A stretch of DNA of 14,076 nucleotides from URNF01 sp045594105 (GTDB lineage Bacteria; Bacillota; Clostridia; Oscillospirales; Acutalibacteraceae), in the NCBI GenBank assembly GCA_045594105.1, contig JAZNXY010000116.1, forward strand, positions 1 to 14,076. Reading direction: 5' to 3'. The position numbers and the translations under genes are program-made. Positions within the stretch are counted from its first letter, which is position 1; every line of letters begins with the position of its first letter. Below are positions 5,447 through 13,358 of this stretch, in pieces. The notes below the pieces were generated by a model that saw only the letters and a program-made list of their open reading frames with translations, was not told the origin of the DNA and did no database searches.

Positions 5447-8434
5447 TTATTCCGTTTCGCTGTTGTCTGCCATCGGGAGCTCGTCCAGAAGATCGCCTAA
5501 GGTGACATTGTCAGACATAACGTCAGCAGGTGCCTCTTCCGCTTTTTTGCGTGGTGCAGGCGGTGCGGGCTGCGGCTGCGGCAACGTGTGTGCGGGCTTC
5601 TTTTTGCGTGTGATCAGCAAAAGCAGGAGAAATGCCACAAAGCTGATAGCCGAAATCAGCACGCCTGTTGTCAGCCCCTTGGGCATATACGAGAAGGTGA
5701 TATCGTGGTTGCCGAGTGCGATGTCAAAGCACAAAAATGCGCCCTGTGAGCCGTCGGCATTGAGATCACCGACAGGATAGGTTTCTACCTCTTTACCGTC
5801 CACCGTCACCGACCAGGAGGCATCGTACGGAATGGAGGTGAATACGGTACCGTTTTCGGAAGCGTTTAAGGTGCCGTTGATGCGGCGGTCAGAGAAAGAG
5901 GATACCGTAAGACCGTCCTTTTGCAGTACGGCAATTTTTTCTTCCAGCACGGCGTTGTCCAGAGCGGCAATGAAAATGTTGCCGGAGACGGCACGTTCGC
6001 TGGTGATGCTTACCTCTACACGATACCCTTCCTCCAAGGTGCCTGCATCAATGATGTACGGCTCGCCGAGGGAGGCATCATAGGTCGCTACCGTTTCGTA
6101 AGCGGTATTATAGATGGTAATGCTGCCGGATTTTGCTGCGGTACAGTCTACAAAGATGTAGTACGCAGCGGTGCTGTCAATGATCGCTTCAAATACCGCA
6201 TCGTCGGTTTCGTCGCAGTTAAAGCGTGTTTCTCCATAGGTGGAGGCAAAAGCGGCGCTGCCCGGCGTGACGAAAATCGGTGTGAAGCTGTACAAGGCAC
6301 GGGCGTCCTCCGTAAATGCCGTATACAGTGCCTCCTGTGTCGCAAACGGATCGTACGGTGCCACCGTAAAATTGGAAACGTTGGAGGAAACACGGAACGC
6401 CAATGGCAATGCCAGGCGATGACGGTACAGATAATACGGATGATTTTCGGTACCTGCGGTACCGATTTTTTCTAAATAGGGGTGTGTGATGTCGGATTGC
6501 AGAGCGAGGTATTTGAGGTTGAGCAGTGCATCCACCGACGGCACAAAGCTCTGATACAGATAACTGTTGACACCGTTGACCGCATACCCGAGATTACCTA
6601 AAAGGCGGGTGGTGTGGTAATAGTTGCTGGAGGAGAAGGAGGTCAATCCTCTGTAGTGATACAAAGCGGTGTCTACGCAGGTACGCATCGGCAGGAACTC
6701 CGCACGGTAGAAATTGCCGTTTTCTGCCGCATCCGCCGCCGCTTCCAGCTTGGCAACCGCATCCGCTGCCGCCACATGCTCTTCGTTGGCAAGATATCCG
6801 CCACGGTCGGTATAATACTCGTTGCCGTTGAGGGTGTCGAGGGAAACACCGGCACTGATTGTCATTTCCACGATACACACCGCCGCCAGCACCATATATG
6901 CCGAACGGACGGCGAGCTTGTGATGCTTTATCAGCAGAAGAATGCCGCAGTATACCGCTGCCAACAGCAAGGATACATATACGGGTGCAAACACGGCCGC
7001 ACCGTCACCCTGCACCGCCTCGTACAGAGCAATATACGCAACGATGCCGAAGAAGGTACCACCCAGCTGCTTGTGGGTGACATCCCGAAGGTGCGGCAGC
7101 ATGGCGGTTGCGGCAAGCAGTACCGCAAACACATACAGGAAGGAGAAGCGGTACGGCAGATCATTGGGAGAATGCAGGCCGTGCCACACCAGGTCGAATA
7201 CGTTTACCGTGAAGCTTAAGCCCAACACGCCGACCAGACCGCCGTATGCCAAGCGACGACGCAGCGGTATGGTTTTGGTGGTGAGCAACAGCGGCACCAA
7301 AACAACCGGCAGTATACCGCAGAAAATGTTGGGCAGATTGCCCGAACGAATGGTGGGCACCATGCCAAACAGCTGCTGTGCGGGCACACGGAACAGTGCA
7401 AAATTGGCCTTAAAATCGGGCAGCACCTCACCTGCCGCCGAGGTATATTGCAGTGCAAACACAACAGGGAGAAGGAGGCACATCGCAAGACCGCCGCCAA
7501 TTAAGGAGGCAAGTGCAAAGCGGAAGCCCGCACGGAAGAAAGCACCGCCTGTATGATGACTGCGGAGAATGTATACAAAGAAATATAAAACGAGGAACAC
7601 GCACACCATAAAGCCGATATAGTAGTTGGTAAACAGGATATACGCAAGGGTCAGCACGTAAACACCGTATTTGCTTTCACGCATCATACGTTCAAAGCCG
7701 AGCACGGCAAGCGGCAGAAGCATCACACCGTCAAGCCACATAATGTTCCAGGAATACGCAAGCATATACATAGACAGCGAATAGCTGAGGGAGAGTATCA
7801 CTACTGAAAAATCTCTGCGACGGAACACGTATTGTACGCAGGCGGTGAACATTGCAGCCGCAATGGCATTTTTCAGCAGGGTGATCACGAGGATGCCCTC
7901 GGTCAGCATGCTTTCGGGGAACAGCGTGAGCAGCAGGTTGAAGGGGCTGGCAAGGTAGTATCCAAACAACGAAATGAAGTTGGCACCGATGCCCGTTTCA
8001 AAGGTGTACAGCGGATTGCCGCCGTGTAATATCATTTCCCGCAGCTGTGCCAACAGCGGCGCATACTGATGATGCATATCCACGATCATCAGCGACTCTC
8101 TGCCGAACGGCCATACACCGAGCCATATATAGCTGAGCGCCATAGCAAGCAGGCCGAGCATACCGCTGAGCAACGGATAGTACACCGCATCCACCCGAGG
8201 TGTACGGAAACGCTGGGTGGGCAGGCAGGTATATAACACAGCGGTCAGAAGTCCCGACAGCAATGCCGAAAAGCCGAAGCTGTATGCATATTTCTGGCGA
8301 AGGGTTTCAAAGGTAATGGCTTGGGACAACGTAAAGGTACACACCGCCGTCAGCAGAATGAAAATACCGCCAAGCAGCATTTTCGTTGACAGAGGTACGC
8401 CGTTATCCAGACCGTTTTTTCGGTTGATTTTCAT
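5447..8434 (-). CDS. yfhO: YfhO-family polytopic membrane protein (GT-C-type glycosyltransferase)
   Basis: A 995-residue protein of the YfhO family. An N-terminal half of many membrane helices is followed by a large extracytoplasmic domain (roughly 520-915), one last helix (920-941) and a 54-residue cytoplasmic tail. The first extracytoplasmic loop has VWPFGRESLMIVDMHHQY (about 107-124), matching the family's conserved P-F-G…D…QY signature with Asp119 as likely catalytic residue. Family members such as Bacillus subtilis YfhO transfer sugars from undecaprenyl-phosphate carriers to surface polymers (lipoteichoic acid). The ATG at 8432-8434 is chosen over an upstream ATG because AGGAGG sits seven bases before it. 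The C-terminal tail is unusual: proline-rich (PQPQPAPPAP), then acidic. It is transcribed alone from a promoter at 8466-8494. The acceptor polymer in this organism is not shown. Confidence 0.9.
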   Translation of the reverse strand: MKINRKNGLDNGVPLSTKMLLGGIFILLTAVCTFTLSQAITFETLRQKYAYSFGFSALLSGLLTAVLYTCLPTQRFRTPRVDAVYYPLLSGMLGLLAMALSYIWLGVWPFGRESLMIVDMHHQYAPLLAQLREMILHGGNPLYTFETGIGANFISLFGYYLASPFNLLLTLFPESMLTEGILVITLLKNAIAAAMFTACVQYVFRRRDFSVVILSLSYSLSMYMLAYSWNIMWLDGVMLLPLAVLGFERMMRESKYGVYVLTLAYILFTNYYIGFMVCVFLVLYFFVYILRSHHTGGAFFRAGFRFALASLIGGGLAMCLLLPVVFALQYTSAAGEVLPDFKANFALFRVPAQQLFGMVPTIRSGNLPNIFCGILPVVLVPLLLTTKTIPLRRRLAYGGLVGVLGLSFTVNVFDLVWHGLHSPNDLPYRFSFLYVFAVLLAATAMLPHLRDVTHKQLGGTFFGIVAYIALYEAVQGDGAAVFAPVYVSLLLAAVYCGILLLIKHHKLAVRSAYMVLAAVCIVEMTISAGVSLDTLNGNEYYTDRGGYLANEEHVAAADAVAKLEAAADAAENGNFYRAEFLPMRTCVDTALYHYRGLTSFSSSNYYHTTRLLGNLGYAVNGVNSYLYQSFVPSVDALLNLKYLALQSDITHPYLEKIGTAGTENHPYYLYRHRLALPLAFRVSSNVSNFTVAPYDPFATQEALYTAFTEDARALYSFTPIFVTPGSAAFASTYGETRFNCDETDDAVFEAIIDSTAAYYIFVDCTAAKSGSITIYNTAYETVATYDASLGEPYIIDAGTLEEGYRVEVSITSERAVSGNIFIAALDNAVLEEKIAVLQKDGLTVSSFSDRRINGTLNASENGTVFTSIPYDASWSVTVDGKEVETYPVGDLNADGSQGAFLCFDIALGNHDITFSYMPKGLTTGVLISAISFVAFLLLLLITRKKKPAHTLPQPQPAPPAPRKKAEEAPADVMSDNVTLGDLLDELPMADNSETE

Positions 8435-8465
8435 TGTGCTCCTCCTATATCGGATAGTTACATTC

Positions 8466-8494
8466 ATAATATCATACATTTTATAAAAAGTAAA
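8466..8494 (-). promoter_or_regulatory. Probable promoter of yfhO
   Basis: On the - strand, TTTACT (8489-8494) and TATTAT (8466-8471) are separated by 17 bases, about 30 bases before the start codon, with AGGAGG between. Confidence 0.6.
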
Positions 8495-8561
8495 TCATTG
8501 CCGCCTATCATTTTTTCGTTCTCGGATACATATTCTGTTAAAAAAGAAGGGAGCGACAAAA

Positions 8562-9482
8562 ATGGAGATGCATTTTTATCCGGAAGGAACATTACTGAAC
8601 ACACCCCAAAACGAAGAATGGGTAAGCACCCAAAGCGGTCTTGCTACAGCGGCAATGGAAGGTGCTGTATTGGAAGGGCGGGTGGCGATGTGTGATGCCC
8701 GACACAACCTGCATATCGAGCTGCCGTGTATGAAAGGGATAATTTCTCGGGAAGAAGGGGCGATTGGCATTGCGGAGGGCGTCACAAGGGATATTGCGTT
8801 GATTTCACGTGTCGGCAAGCCGGTCAGCTTTATGGTAATCGGCTTTGAAAATACGGTGGACGGGATTCGTGCGGTGTTGTCTCGCAGGGCGGCACAGGAG
8901 GCGTGCCGCAACTGGTATTTCACCCACCGACAAACAGGGGACATCATACGGGCACAGGTTACACGGCTGGAAAGTTTCGGTGCTTTTTGTGATATCGGCT
9001 GCGGAGTCACCGCCTTAATGCCGATTGCCGGCATGTCGGTGAGCCGTATTTCTCATCCACGCGACCGTGTTGCTGTCGGTATGGAGGTGTGTGCCGTCAT
9101 TTTATCTATGGAGGACGGCAGAATCTGTCTTTCGCAGAGGGAGCTGCTTGGCACGTGGGAAGAAAACGTGTCACAGTTTTCGCAGGGAGAAACGGTGATG
9201 GGCATTGTGCGGTCGATAGAACCGTATGGTGTGTTTATAGAGCTGACACCGAATCTGGCGGGTCTTGCGGAGCCACGTGACGGTCTCACGCCCGGGCAAA
9301 CGGTCAGTGTGTACATAAAAAGTATTCTGGCGGATAAAATGAAGGTGAAGCTGATTGTGATTGATGAGGGCGGGGTGGCGCCGCCACCGACAGTACCGCA
9401 TTACTTTATTTCCGAAGGGCATATAGACCGCTTTGTATATTCGCCGCCTGCATCGGATAAACGTGTTGAAATGGTATTTTAA
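8562..9482 (+). CDS. Three-S1-domain RNA-binding protein (clostridial ribosomal protein S1-like)
   Basis: A 306-residue protein built of S1-type OB-fold units. Unit 1 (about 33-108) is divergent, with LEGRVAMCDARHNLHIEL and GIISREEGAIG. Unit 2 (about 124-197) is clear: GDIIRAQVTRLESFGAFCDIGCGVTALMPI…GRICLSQRELLGTW. Unit 3 (about 208-270) is clear too: GETVMGIVRSIEPYGVFIELTPNLAGLAE. A short tail ends HIDRFVYSPP…VEMVF. This arrangement matches a family widely annotated as 30S ribosomal protein S1 in Clostridia. It is shorter than E. coli S1 (six units), so a role in mRNA binding or translation is likely, but whether it is a ribosome component is uncertain. ATG 8562 follows GAAGGGAG. The gene is monocistronic, ending at a terminator at 9490-9522. 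No convincing promoter was found in the preceding 120 bases. Confidence 0.88.
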   Translation: MEMHFYPEGTLLNTPQNEEWVSTQSGLATAAMEGAVLEGRVAMCDARHNLHIELPCMKGIISREEGAIGIAEGVTRDIALISRVGKPVSFMVIGFENTVDGIRAVLSRRAAQEACRNWYFTHRQTGDIIRAQVTRLESFGAFCDIGCGVTALMPIAGMSVSRISHPRDRVAVGMEVCAVILSMEDGRICLSQRELLGTWEENVSQFSQGETVMGIVRSIEPYGVFIELTPNLAGLAEPRDGLTPGQTVSVYIKSILADKMKVKLIVIDEGGVAPPPTVPHYFISEGHIDRFVYSPPASDKRVEMVF

Positions 9483-9489
9483 GTCTTTT

Positions 9490-9522
9490 TCCTGCGAAAA
9501 TGGTGTTTTTCGCAGGATTTTT
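9490..9522 (+). terminator. Intrinsic terminator after the S1-domain gene
   Basis: An 11-bp stem pairs TCCTGCGAAAA (9490-9500) with TTTTCGCAGGA (9507-9517). It is followed by TTTTTCTT and lies eight bases after the stop codon. Confidence 0.9.
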
Positions 9523-9523
9523 C

Positions 9524-9552
9524 TTGCAAAACAAAAGAAAGTTTTGTATACT
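9524..9552 (+). promoter_or_regulatory. Promoter of the substrate-binding lipoprotein gene
   Basis: TTGCAA (9524-9529) and TATACT (9547-9552) are separated by 17 bases. The promoter begins immediately after the T-run of the preceding terminator, which suggests a new transcript for the lipoprotein and possibly icd. Confidence 0.75.
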
Positions 9553-9584
9553 CATTGTGTGTGACTTGTAAAGGAGGCATTTAG

Positions 9585-11195
9585 GTGAAAAAACGCGTGC
9601 TTTTTGTGTTTGTCTGCCTGTGCCTTCTTATGTCCTTCGCCGCCTGCCGCGGTGAAGAGGAGGGCGGCGGCTTTGGCTTTTCCCTTGCCGCTGAGCCGAA
9701 ACAGATCGATCCGCAGACCGCTGCCGATACCGCTTCGCTTGCGGTGATTGATGCGGTGTTTGAAGGGCTGACCCGTGTGGAAAACGGCAAGGTGGTGCCT
9801 GCCGCTGCCGATTGGACGGTGTCCGCAGACGGATGCACCTATACCTTTACGTTGCGGACAAGCTGTTGGAGCACCGTGACGGTACGTGGTACCCAAACGG
9901 GTTTTGAAGAACCTGTTTTGGTGACGGCATACGACTTTGAGTTCGGTATCCGCCGTGCCGCCGATCCTACAACCCATTGTCCGTACAGAGAGCTGCTGCG
10001 TGGCATTGTCAATGCGGACGCGGTGTTAAAAGGAGAAGCATCTTCTACCACTTTAGGCGTGAAAGCGGAAAACGACAACACACTGGTTATTACCCTGGAT
10101 GCGCCCGACCCGACCTTTTTGGCTCGTCTGGCAACCCCTGCTTTTATGCCGTGCAGCCGTGAGTTCTTTGCCTTTACGGCGGGACGGTACGGGCTGGAGA
10201 CGAAATATATCTTGTGTAACGGTGCGTTTTATGTGTCGGGGTGGGACCATAATGTTTCGGTCACCCTGCGTAAAAATACGCAATATCACGCAGCGGCAGA
10301 TATTTTACCGACCTTGGTGAAATACCGTGTCACCAAGTCTGCTGACGAAGATTTTGAGCTGCTGACAAAAGGATATATCGATGCGGCGTTTGTGCCTGCA
10401 GACAGGTTGGACGAAGCAAAAACGGCAGGCGCACGTCTCGTAGAAATGCAGGACACGGTGGAGTATCTGTGGATCAACACCTCTCTGGAAACGCTTGGCA
10501 ATGCCAATGTGCGTCGTGCACTGCGTGATGCGATAGAGTGGAATGCTTTGCGTGAAAATCTGCCGCAGACATACGTGGCGGCGACCGGCTTTGTTGCTCC
10601 TGCAGCTGTGGCAGGCAGCAAGCCATATCAAAGCACTGCCATATCGCTGACAACCGATACACAAGCGGCAAAAGCGGCACTGCAAAGCGGCCTTGAGGCA
10701 TTGGAGCTGGAGAAGCTGCCCGCTTTGACGCTGCTGTCGGCGGAGGATACCGACAGCGCCAATCTGGCACGGTATATTGCACAATCGCTCACAAAGAATC
10801 TCGGTATTCGTTGTGATTTGGATTTGGTGGACAGAGAAACCCTGTCCGCACGTGTAACCGCCGGCAACTATCAACTGGCGATTTACGAAAAAACAGGACG
10901 TGGTCTTACCGCAACCGAAAACTTACAAATGTTTACGTCTGCAGCACCCAACGGCAACTATGCAAGGTATGCGGACGAAACGTATGACGCACTGTATGCG
11001 GCGGCTAAGGATACCGCAAGTGCAGCTGCGGCATTGGAAACCTATTTGCTGGATACCTGTCCTGCACTGCCGCTCGGGTTTTGCACCCGATATTACGGTG
11101 TGCGGGAAGAGGTGAGCGGCATCACGGTAGCCCCCTTTAACGGCGGGCTGTACGGCGCACCGCTTGCCTTCAGGCAGGCAAAAAGAGACAAATAA
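9585..11195 (+). CDS. Family-5 (OppA/DppA-like) solute-binding lipoprotein
   Basis: A 536-residue extracytoplasmic binding protein of the peptide/nickel ABC-transporter type. Residues 1-20 are a lipoprotein signal peptide (KKR, then hydrophobic core) ending in SFAAC, with Cys21 as lipid attachment site; Phe at -3 is slightly atypical. The mature part starts with EPKQIDPQTAADTAS…VFEGLTRVENGKVVPAAADWTVSADG. It continues with YTFTLRTSCWS and VTAYDFEFGIRRAADP, the classic OppA-like order, and ends with a VAPFNGGLYG segment. Start GTG 9585 follows AAGGAGG with a seven-base spacer. A short insertion lies between CWS and the VTAYDF motif. No permease or ATPase genes are adjacent, so it is an orphan binding protein that must share a transporter encoded elsewhere, or act as a sensor or chaperone. 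icd begins 30 bases downstream and may be cotranscribed. Substrate is unknown. Confidence 0.9.
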   Translation: MKKRVLFVFVCLCLLMSFAACRGEEEGGGFGFSLAAEPKQIDPQTAADTASLAVIDAVFEGLTRVENGKVVPAAADWTVSADGCTYTFTLRTSCWSTVTVRGTQTGFEEPVLVTAYDFEFGIRRAADPTTHCPYRELLRGIVNADAVLKGEASSTTLGVKAENDNTLVITLDAPDPTFLARLATPAFMPCSREFFAFTAGRYGLETKYILCNGAFYVSGWDHNVSVTLRKNTQYHAAADILPTLVKYRVTKSADEDFELLTKGYIDAAFVPADRLDEAKTAGARLVEMQDTVEYLWINTSLETLGNANVRRALRDAIEWNALRENLPQTYVAATGFVAPAAVAGSKPYQSTAISLTTDTQAAKAALQSGLEALELEKLPALTLLSAEDTDSANLARYIAQSLTKNLGIRCDLDLVDRETLSARVTAGNYQLAIYEKTGRGLTATENLQMFTSAAPNGNYARYADETYDALYAAAKDTASAAAALETYLLDTCPALPLGFCTRYYGVREEVSGITVAPFNGGLYGAPLAFRQAKRDK

Positions 11196-11196
11196 A

Positions 11197-11211
11197 CGGT
11201 GAAGGTCACCG
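11197..11211. repeat. Perfect inverted repeat just before the icd ribosome binding site
   Basis: CGGTGA (11197-11202) and TCACCG (11206-11211) form a perfect 6-bp inverted repeat with a three-base loop. Its last base is the first base of the icd ribosome-binding sequence GAGGAGG (11211-11217). It could be a small mRNA hairpin affecting icd translation or a DNA operator. No T-run follows, so it is not a terminator. Confidence 0.45.
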
Positions 11212-11225
11212 AGGAGGTATATACT

Positions 11226-12428
11226 ATGGCAAAAATTCAGATGAAAACACCATTAGTCGAGATGGACGGCGACGAAATGACCCGCATCCTGTGGCAAGCA
11301 ATCAAAGACAAATTGCTTACGCCCTTTGTGGACCTCAAATGTGAGTATTACGATTTGGGTCTCCCGTATCGTGATGAAACTGCGGATAAGGTTACCGAAG
11401 AAGCGGCACTCGCCATTAAAAAATACGGTGTTGGCGTCAAATGCGCCACCATTACCCCCAACGCACAGCGTGTGGAGGAATATAAGCTGAAGGAAATGTG
11501 GAAAAGCCCCAACGGCACCATTCGTGCGGTGCTGGACGGCACCGTGTTCCGTGCACCTGTTGTGGTGAAGGGCATTACCCCTACCGTATCCACCTGGAAA
11601 GCGCCTATCGTGCTTGCACGTCACGCATACGGCGACGTATACCGTGACACCGAATTGAAAGCACCTGCAGGCGGCAAGGCGGAGCTGGTCGTTACCGATA
11701 AAGACGGCAACGAGACCCGTGCTTTGATTCATGACTTTGAAGGAGACGGCATCATTCTCGGTATGCACAACACCGACGCATCCATTATGAGCTTTGCACG
11801 TGCGTGCTTTAACTACGCACTGGATCAGAAGCAGGATTTGTGGTTCTCCACCAAAGACACCATTTCCAAAACCTATGACCACCGCTTCAAAGACATTTTC
11901 GCAGAGATCTATGAAGCAGACTACAAAGAAAAGTTTGAAGCGGCAGGCATTGAATACTTCTACACCTTGATTGACGATGCGGTGGCACGTGTGGTGCGTT
12001 CCACAGGCGGCTTTATCTGGGCGTGCAAAAACTATGACGGCGACGTGATGAGCGATATGGTCGCTACCGCATTCGGCTCCTTGGCGATGATGACCAGCGT
12101 GCTGGTATCTCCCGAGGGCAACTACGAATACGAAGCGGCACACGGCACGGTGACCCGCCACTATTACCGTCACCTGAAGGGCGAAGAAACCTCCACCAAC
12201 TCGGTCGCAACCATCTTTGCGTGGAGCGGCGCTCTCCGTAAACGTGGCGAGCTGGATAACCTGCCCGAGCTGATGGCATTTGCCGATAAGCTGGAAAAAG
12301 CCACCCTCGATACCATTGAGAGCGGTGTGATGACCAAGGATTTGTACCTCTTGTCCACCCTGCCCGAAAAGAAAGCGGTAAACTCGATGGAGTTCCTCGA
12401 TGCTATCGCAGAAAGATTGGCACAGTAA
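11226..12428 (+). CDS. icd: NADP-dependent isocitrate dehydrogenase, eukaryotic-like homodimeric type
   Basis: A 400-residue enzyme converting isocitrate and NADP+ to 2-oxoglutarate, CO2 and NADPH in the cytoplasm, feeding glutamate synthesis and NADPH supply. It belongs to the type resembling human IDH1/IDH2. Substrate residues include Ser94 and Arg100 in SPNGTIR and Arg132 in ARHAYGD, the same number as human IDH1 Arg132. Metal ligands fit Asp250/251 in TLIDDAVA and Asp273/Asp277 in YDGDVMSD. The cofactor loop HGTVTRHYYRHLKGEETSTNS has Arg311-His312, which favours NADP over NAD. ATG 11226 follows GAGGAGG with an eight-base spacer; an in-frame GTG at 11199 has no such site. No citrate synthase or aconitase is adjacent. 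Transcription may come from the lipoprotein promoter 1.7 kb upstream, since no clear promoter was seen in between. Confidence 0.96.
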   Translation: MAKIQMKTPLVEMDGDEMTRILWQAIKDKLLTPFVDLKCEYYDLGLPYRDETADKVTEEAALAIKKYGVGVKCATITPNAQRVEEYKLKEMWKSPNGTIRAVLDGTVFRAPVVVKGITPTVSTWKAPIVLARHAYGDVYRDTELKAPAGGKAELVVTDKDGNETRALIHDFEGDGIILGMHNTDASIMSFARACFNYALDQKQDLWFSTKDTISKTYDHRFKDIFAEIYEADYKEKFEAAGIEYFYTLIDDAVARVVRSTGGFIWACKNYDGDVMSDMVATAFGSLAMMTSVLVSPEGNYEYEAAHGTVTRHYYRHLKGEETSTNSVATIFAWSGALRKRGELDNLPELMAFADKLEKATLDTIESGVMTKDLYLLSTLPEKKAVNSMEFLDAIAERLAQ

Positions 12429-12432
12429 GGAA

Positions 12433-12463
12433 AAGCCGCAACAGACACCGTCTGTTGCGGCTT
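12433..12463. terminator. Stem-loop terminator between convergent icd and the small-protein operon
   Basis: A 14-bp perfect stem pairs 12433-12446 with 12450-12463 around ACC; the core is GCCGCAACAGAC against GTCTGTTGCGGC. The trailing T-run is weak on the + strand (TTATATATA) and short on the - strand (TTTTCC). It lies five bases after the icd stop and 12 bases after the stop of the convergent operon, so it probably serves both. Confidence 0.75.
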
Positions 12464-12475
12464 ATATATAATGTG

Positions 12476-12700
12476 TTATATAAGGAGATAGGCGAACAAG
12501 GTCAGCAAAGAGGTGTTGCCGCCGTTTTGGGACAGTATCAGAAACAGCAACAGCAGTAAAAAGCGGTCATCGTTTTGTTGTGGTTTTTTTGGGGTGCCTT
12601 CTCCGTAGGTGGGGGCATGCCCGAGCAAGCGCTGTGACCGTTCCTGCATTTCCCGTACCCGCTTTTCTGCCGCTTGTAAGGCGGCGGTATCACTGTCCAC
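12476..12700 (-). CDS. Small protein with a leucine-rich hydrophobic C-terminus, unknown function
   Basis: A 74-residue protein of no recognised family. Residues about 1-45 are charged and helix-prone (AALQAAEKRVREMQERSQRLL…), followed by a linker with Pro/Lys/Gln/Asn. A strongly hydrophobic run is DDRFLLLLLFLILSQ (about 44-58), and the end is SLLTLFAYLLI. It probably associates with a membrane or forms a hydrophobic hairpin. It starts with GTG directly after the TAG stop of the upstream gene, with AGGGGG eight bases before it inside that gene, so translation is coupled. It is the last gene of a three-gene operon. Confidence 0.68.
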   Translation of the reverse strand: MDSDTAALQAAEKRVREMQERSQRLLGHAPTYGEGTPKKPQQNDDRFLLLLLFLILSQNGGNTSLLTLFAYLLI

Positions 12701-13066
12701 CTACAATACCCCCTGTTCCTTTAATATATTGGCGAGCCGTATCCATTTTAAGATTTCCATGGCATCGTCTAACCGCTTTTGCCGTTCCCCGTGCAGATAC
12801 GGACGGAGTGCGGATAACAGCTTGGTGCTGTCGTCCTCTTTTTGCATAGCGGCGAGCAGCGGTGCGGCTTTGGTGAGCAGTGACAGGTCGGGTGCCGCCG
12901 CCTTGGGCGGTGCAGGCGCTTTCGTGCCGAGCAAGCCGTCAAGCAGGGCGGTTGTGTCGGTGTTCTCTCCCAAAATCCCTTGCAGCTGTCCGGCTGCCTC
13001 CTGTAATTTCTGCATGCCGTCGGGGGAGGAGAGTAAGCTTTGCAGCTTTTCACTGATATCTGCCAT
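12701..13066 (-). CDS. Helical Ala/Leu-rich protein, middle gene of three-gene operon, unknown function
   Basis: A 121-residue protein, apparently all-helical. It begins MADISEKLQSLLSSPDGMQKLQEAAGQLQGILGE, has a flexible Ala/Pro linker (KAPAPPKAAAPD, about 49-60), and ends LLSALRPYLHGERQKRLDDAMEILKWIRLANILKEQGVL. The C-terminal block of a basic RPYLxxERQKR segment followed by an amphipathic helix looks like a conserved module that I recall from uncharacterised clostridial proteins, but I cannot name a family. ATG 13064-13066 lies one base after the stop of the upstream gene (TGATATG), with GGAGAGGAA just before, so the two are translationally coupled. There is no signal peptide and no clear membrane helix. 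Confidence 0.72.
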   Translation of the reverse strand: MADISEKLQSLLSSPDGMQKLQEAAGQLQGILGENTDTTALLDGLLGTKAPAPPKAAAPDLSLLTKAAPLLAAMQKEDDSTKLLSALRPYLHGERQKRLDDAMEILKWIRLANILKEQGVL

Positions 13067-13067
13067 A

Positions 13068-13301
13068 TCATTCCTCTCCGAGCAGGCCTTGAAGCATCGC
13101 TTTTACCTGCGGATTCTGTAAAAGTGCCTGCGGGTCGCCGCCGAGCATACTGTCCATTCTGCGCTTGGCGTCGGGGGATAGTCCTAAATGCGAGGTGTCT
13201 CCCGTTTGTACCGTCTTGGCGAGCTCCTCTTCCGAAATGCCGAGCTTTGCGGATGCGAATTGCAGCAGTGCCGATAGCTGCTGTGGGGTGAGATTTGCCA
13301 T
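13068..13301 (-). CDS. Small helical protein, first gene of three-gene operon, unknown function
   Basis: A 77-residue acidic helical protein starting MANLTPQQLSALLQFASAKLGISEEELAKTVQTGD and ending NPQVKAMLQGLLGEE. The N-terminal half looks like a small helical bundle. The C-terminal half carries a NP-x-V-x-x-M-L-x-x-L-L pattern similar in style to the SSPDGMQKLQ segment at the start of the next protein. ATG 13299-13301 is preceded by AAAGGATGATGG. The gene leads the operon and is divergent from the phosphoesterase gene; 57 bases separate the two start codons. The role is unknown. Similar small proteins occur in Clostridia as far as I recall, but this needs a search to confirm. Confidence 0.72.
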   Translation of the reverse strand: MANLTPQQLSALLQFASAKLGISEEELAKTVQTGDTSHLGLSPDAKRRMDSMLGGDPQALLQNPQVKAMLQGLLGEE

Positions 13302-13358
13302 ACACCATCATCCTTTGTACAGAGATGATACACTCTATGAAAGAAAGGGGCGCTTTAT

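Noticed and set aside
11253..12173. Long - strand open frame (306 codons) opposite icd
   Set aside because: It is a shadow of the strongly conserved isocitrate dehydrogenase gene, with no family resemblance and no proper start signals.
13302..13358. Sporulation sigma-factor promoter for the small-protein operon
   Set aside because: I looked for SigE, SigF, SigG and SigA patterns in the short divergent gap and found no convincing pair of boxes, so none is annotated.
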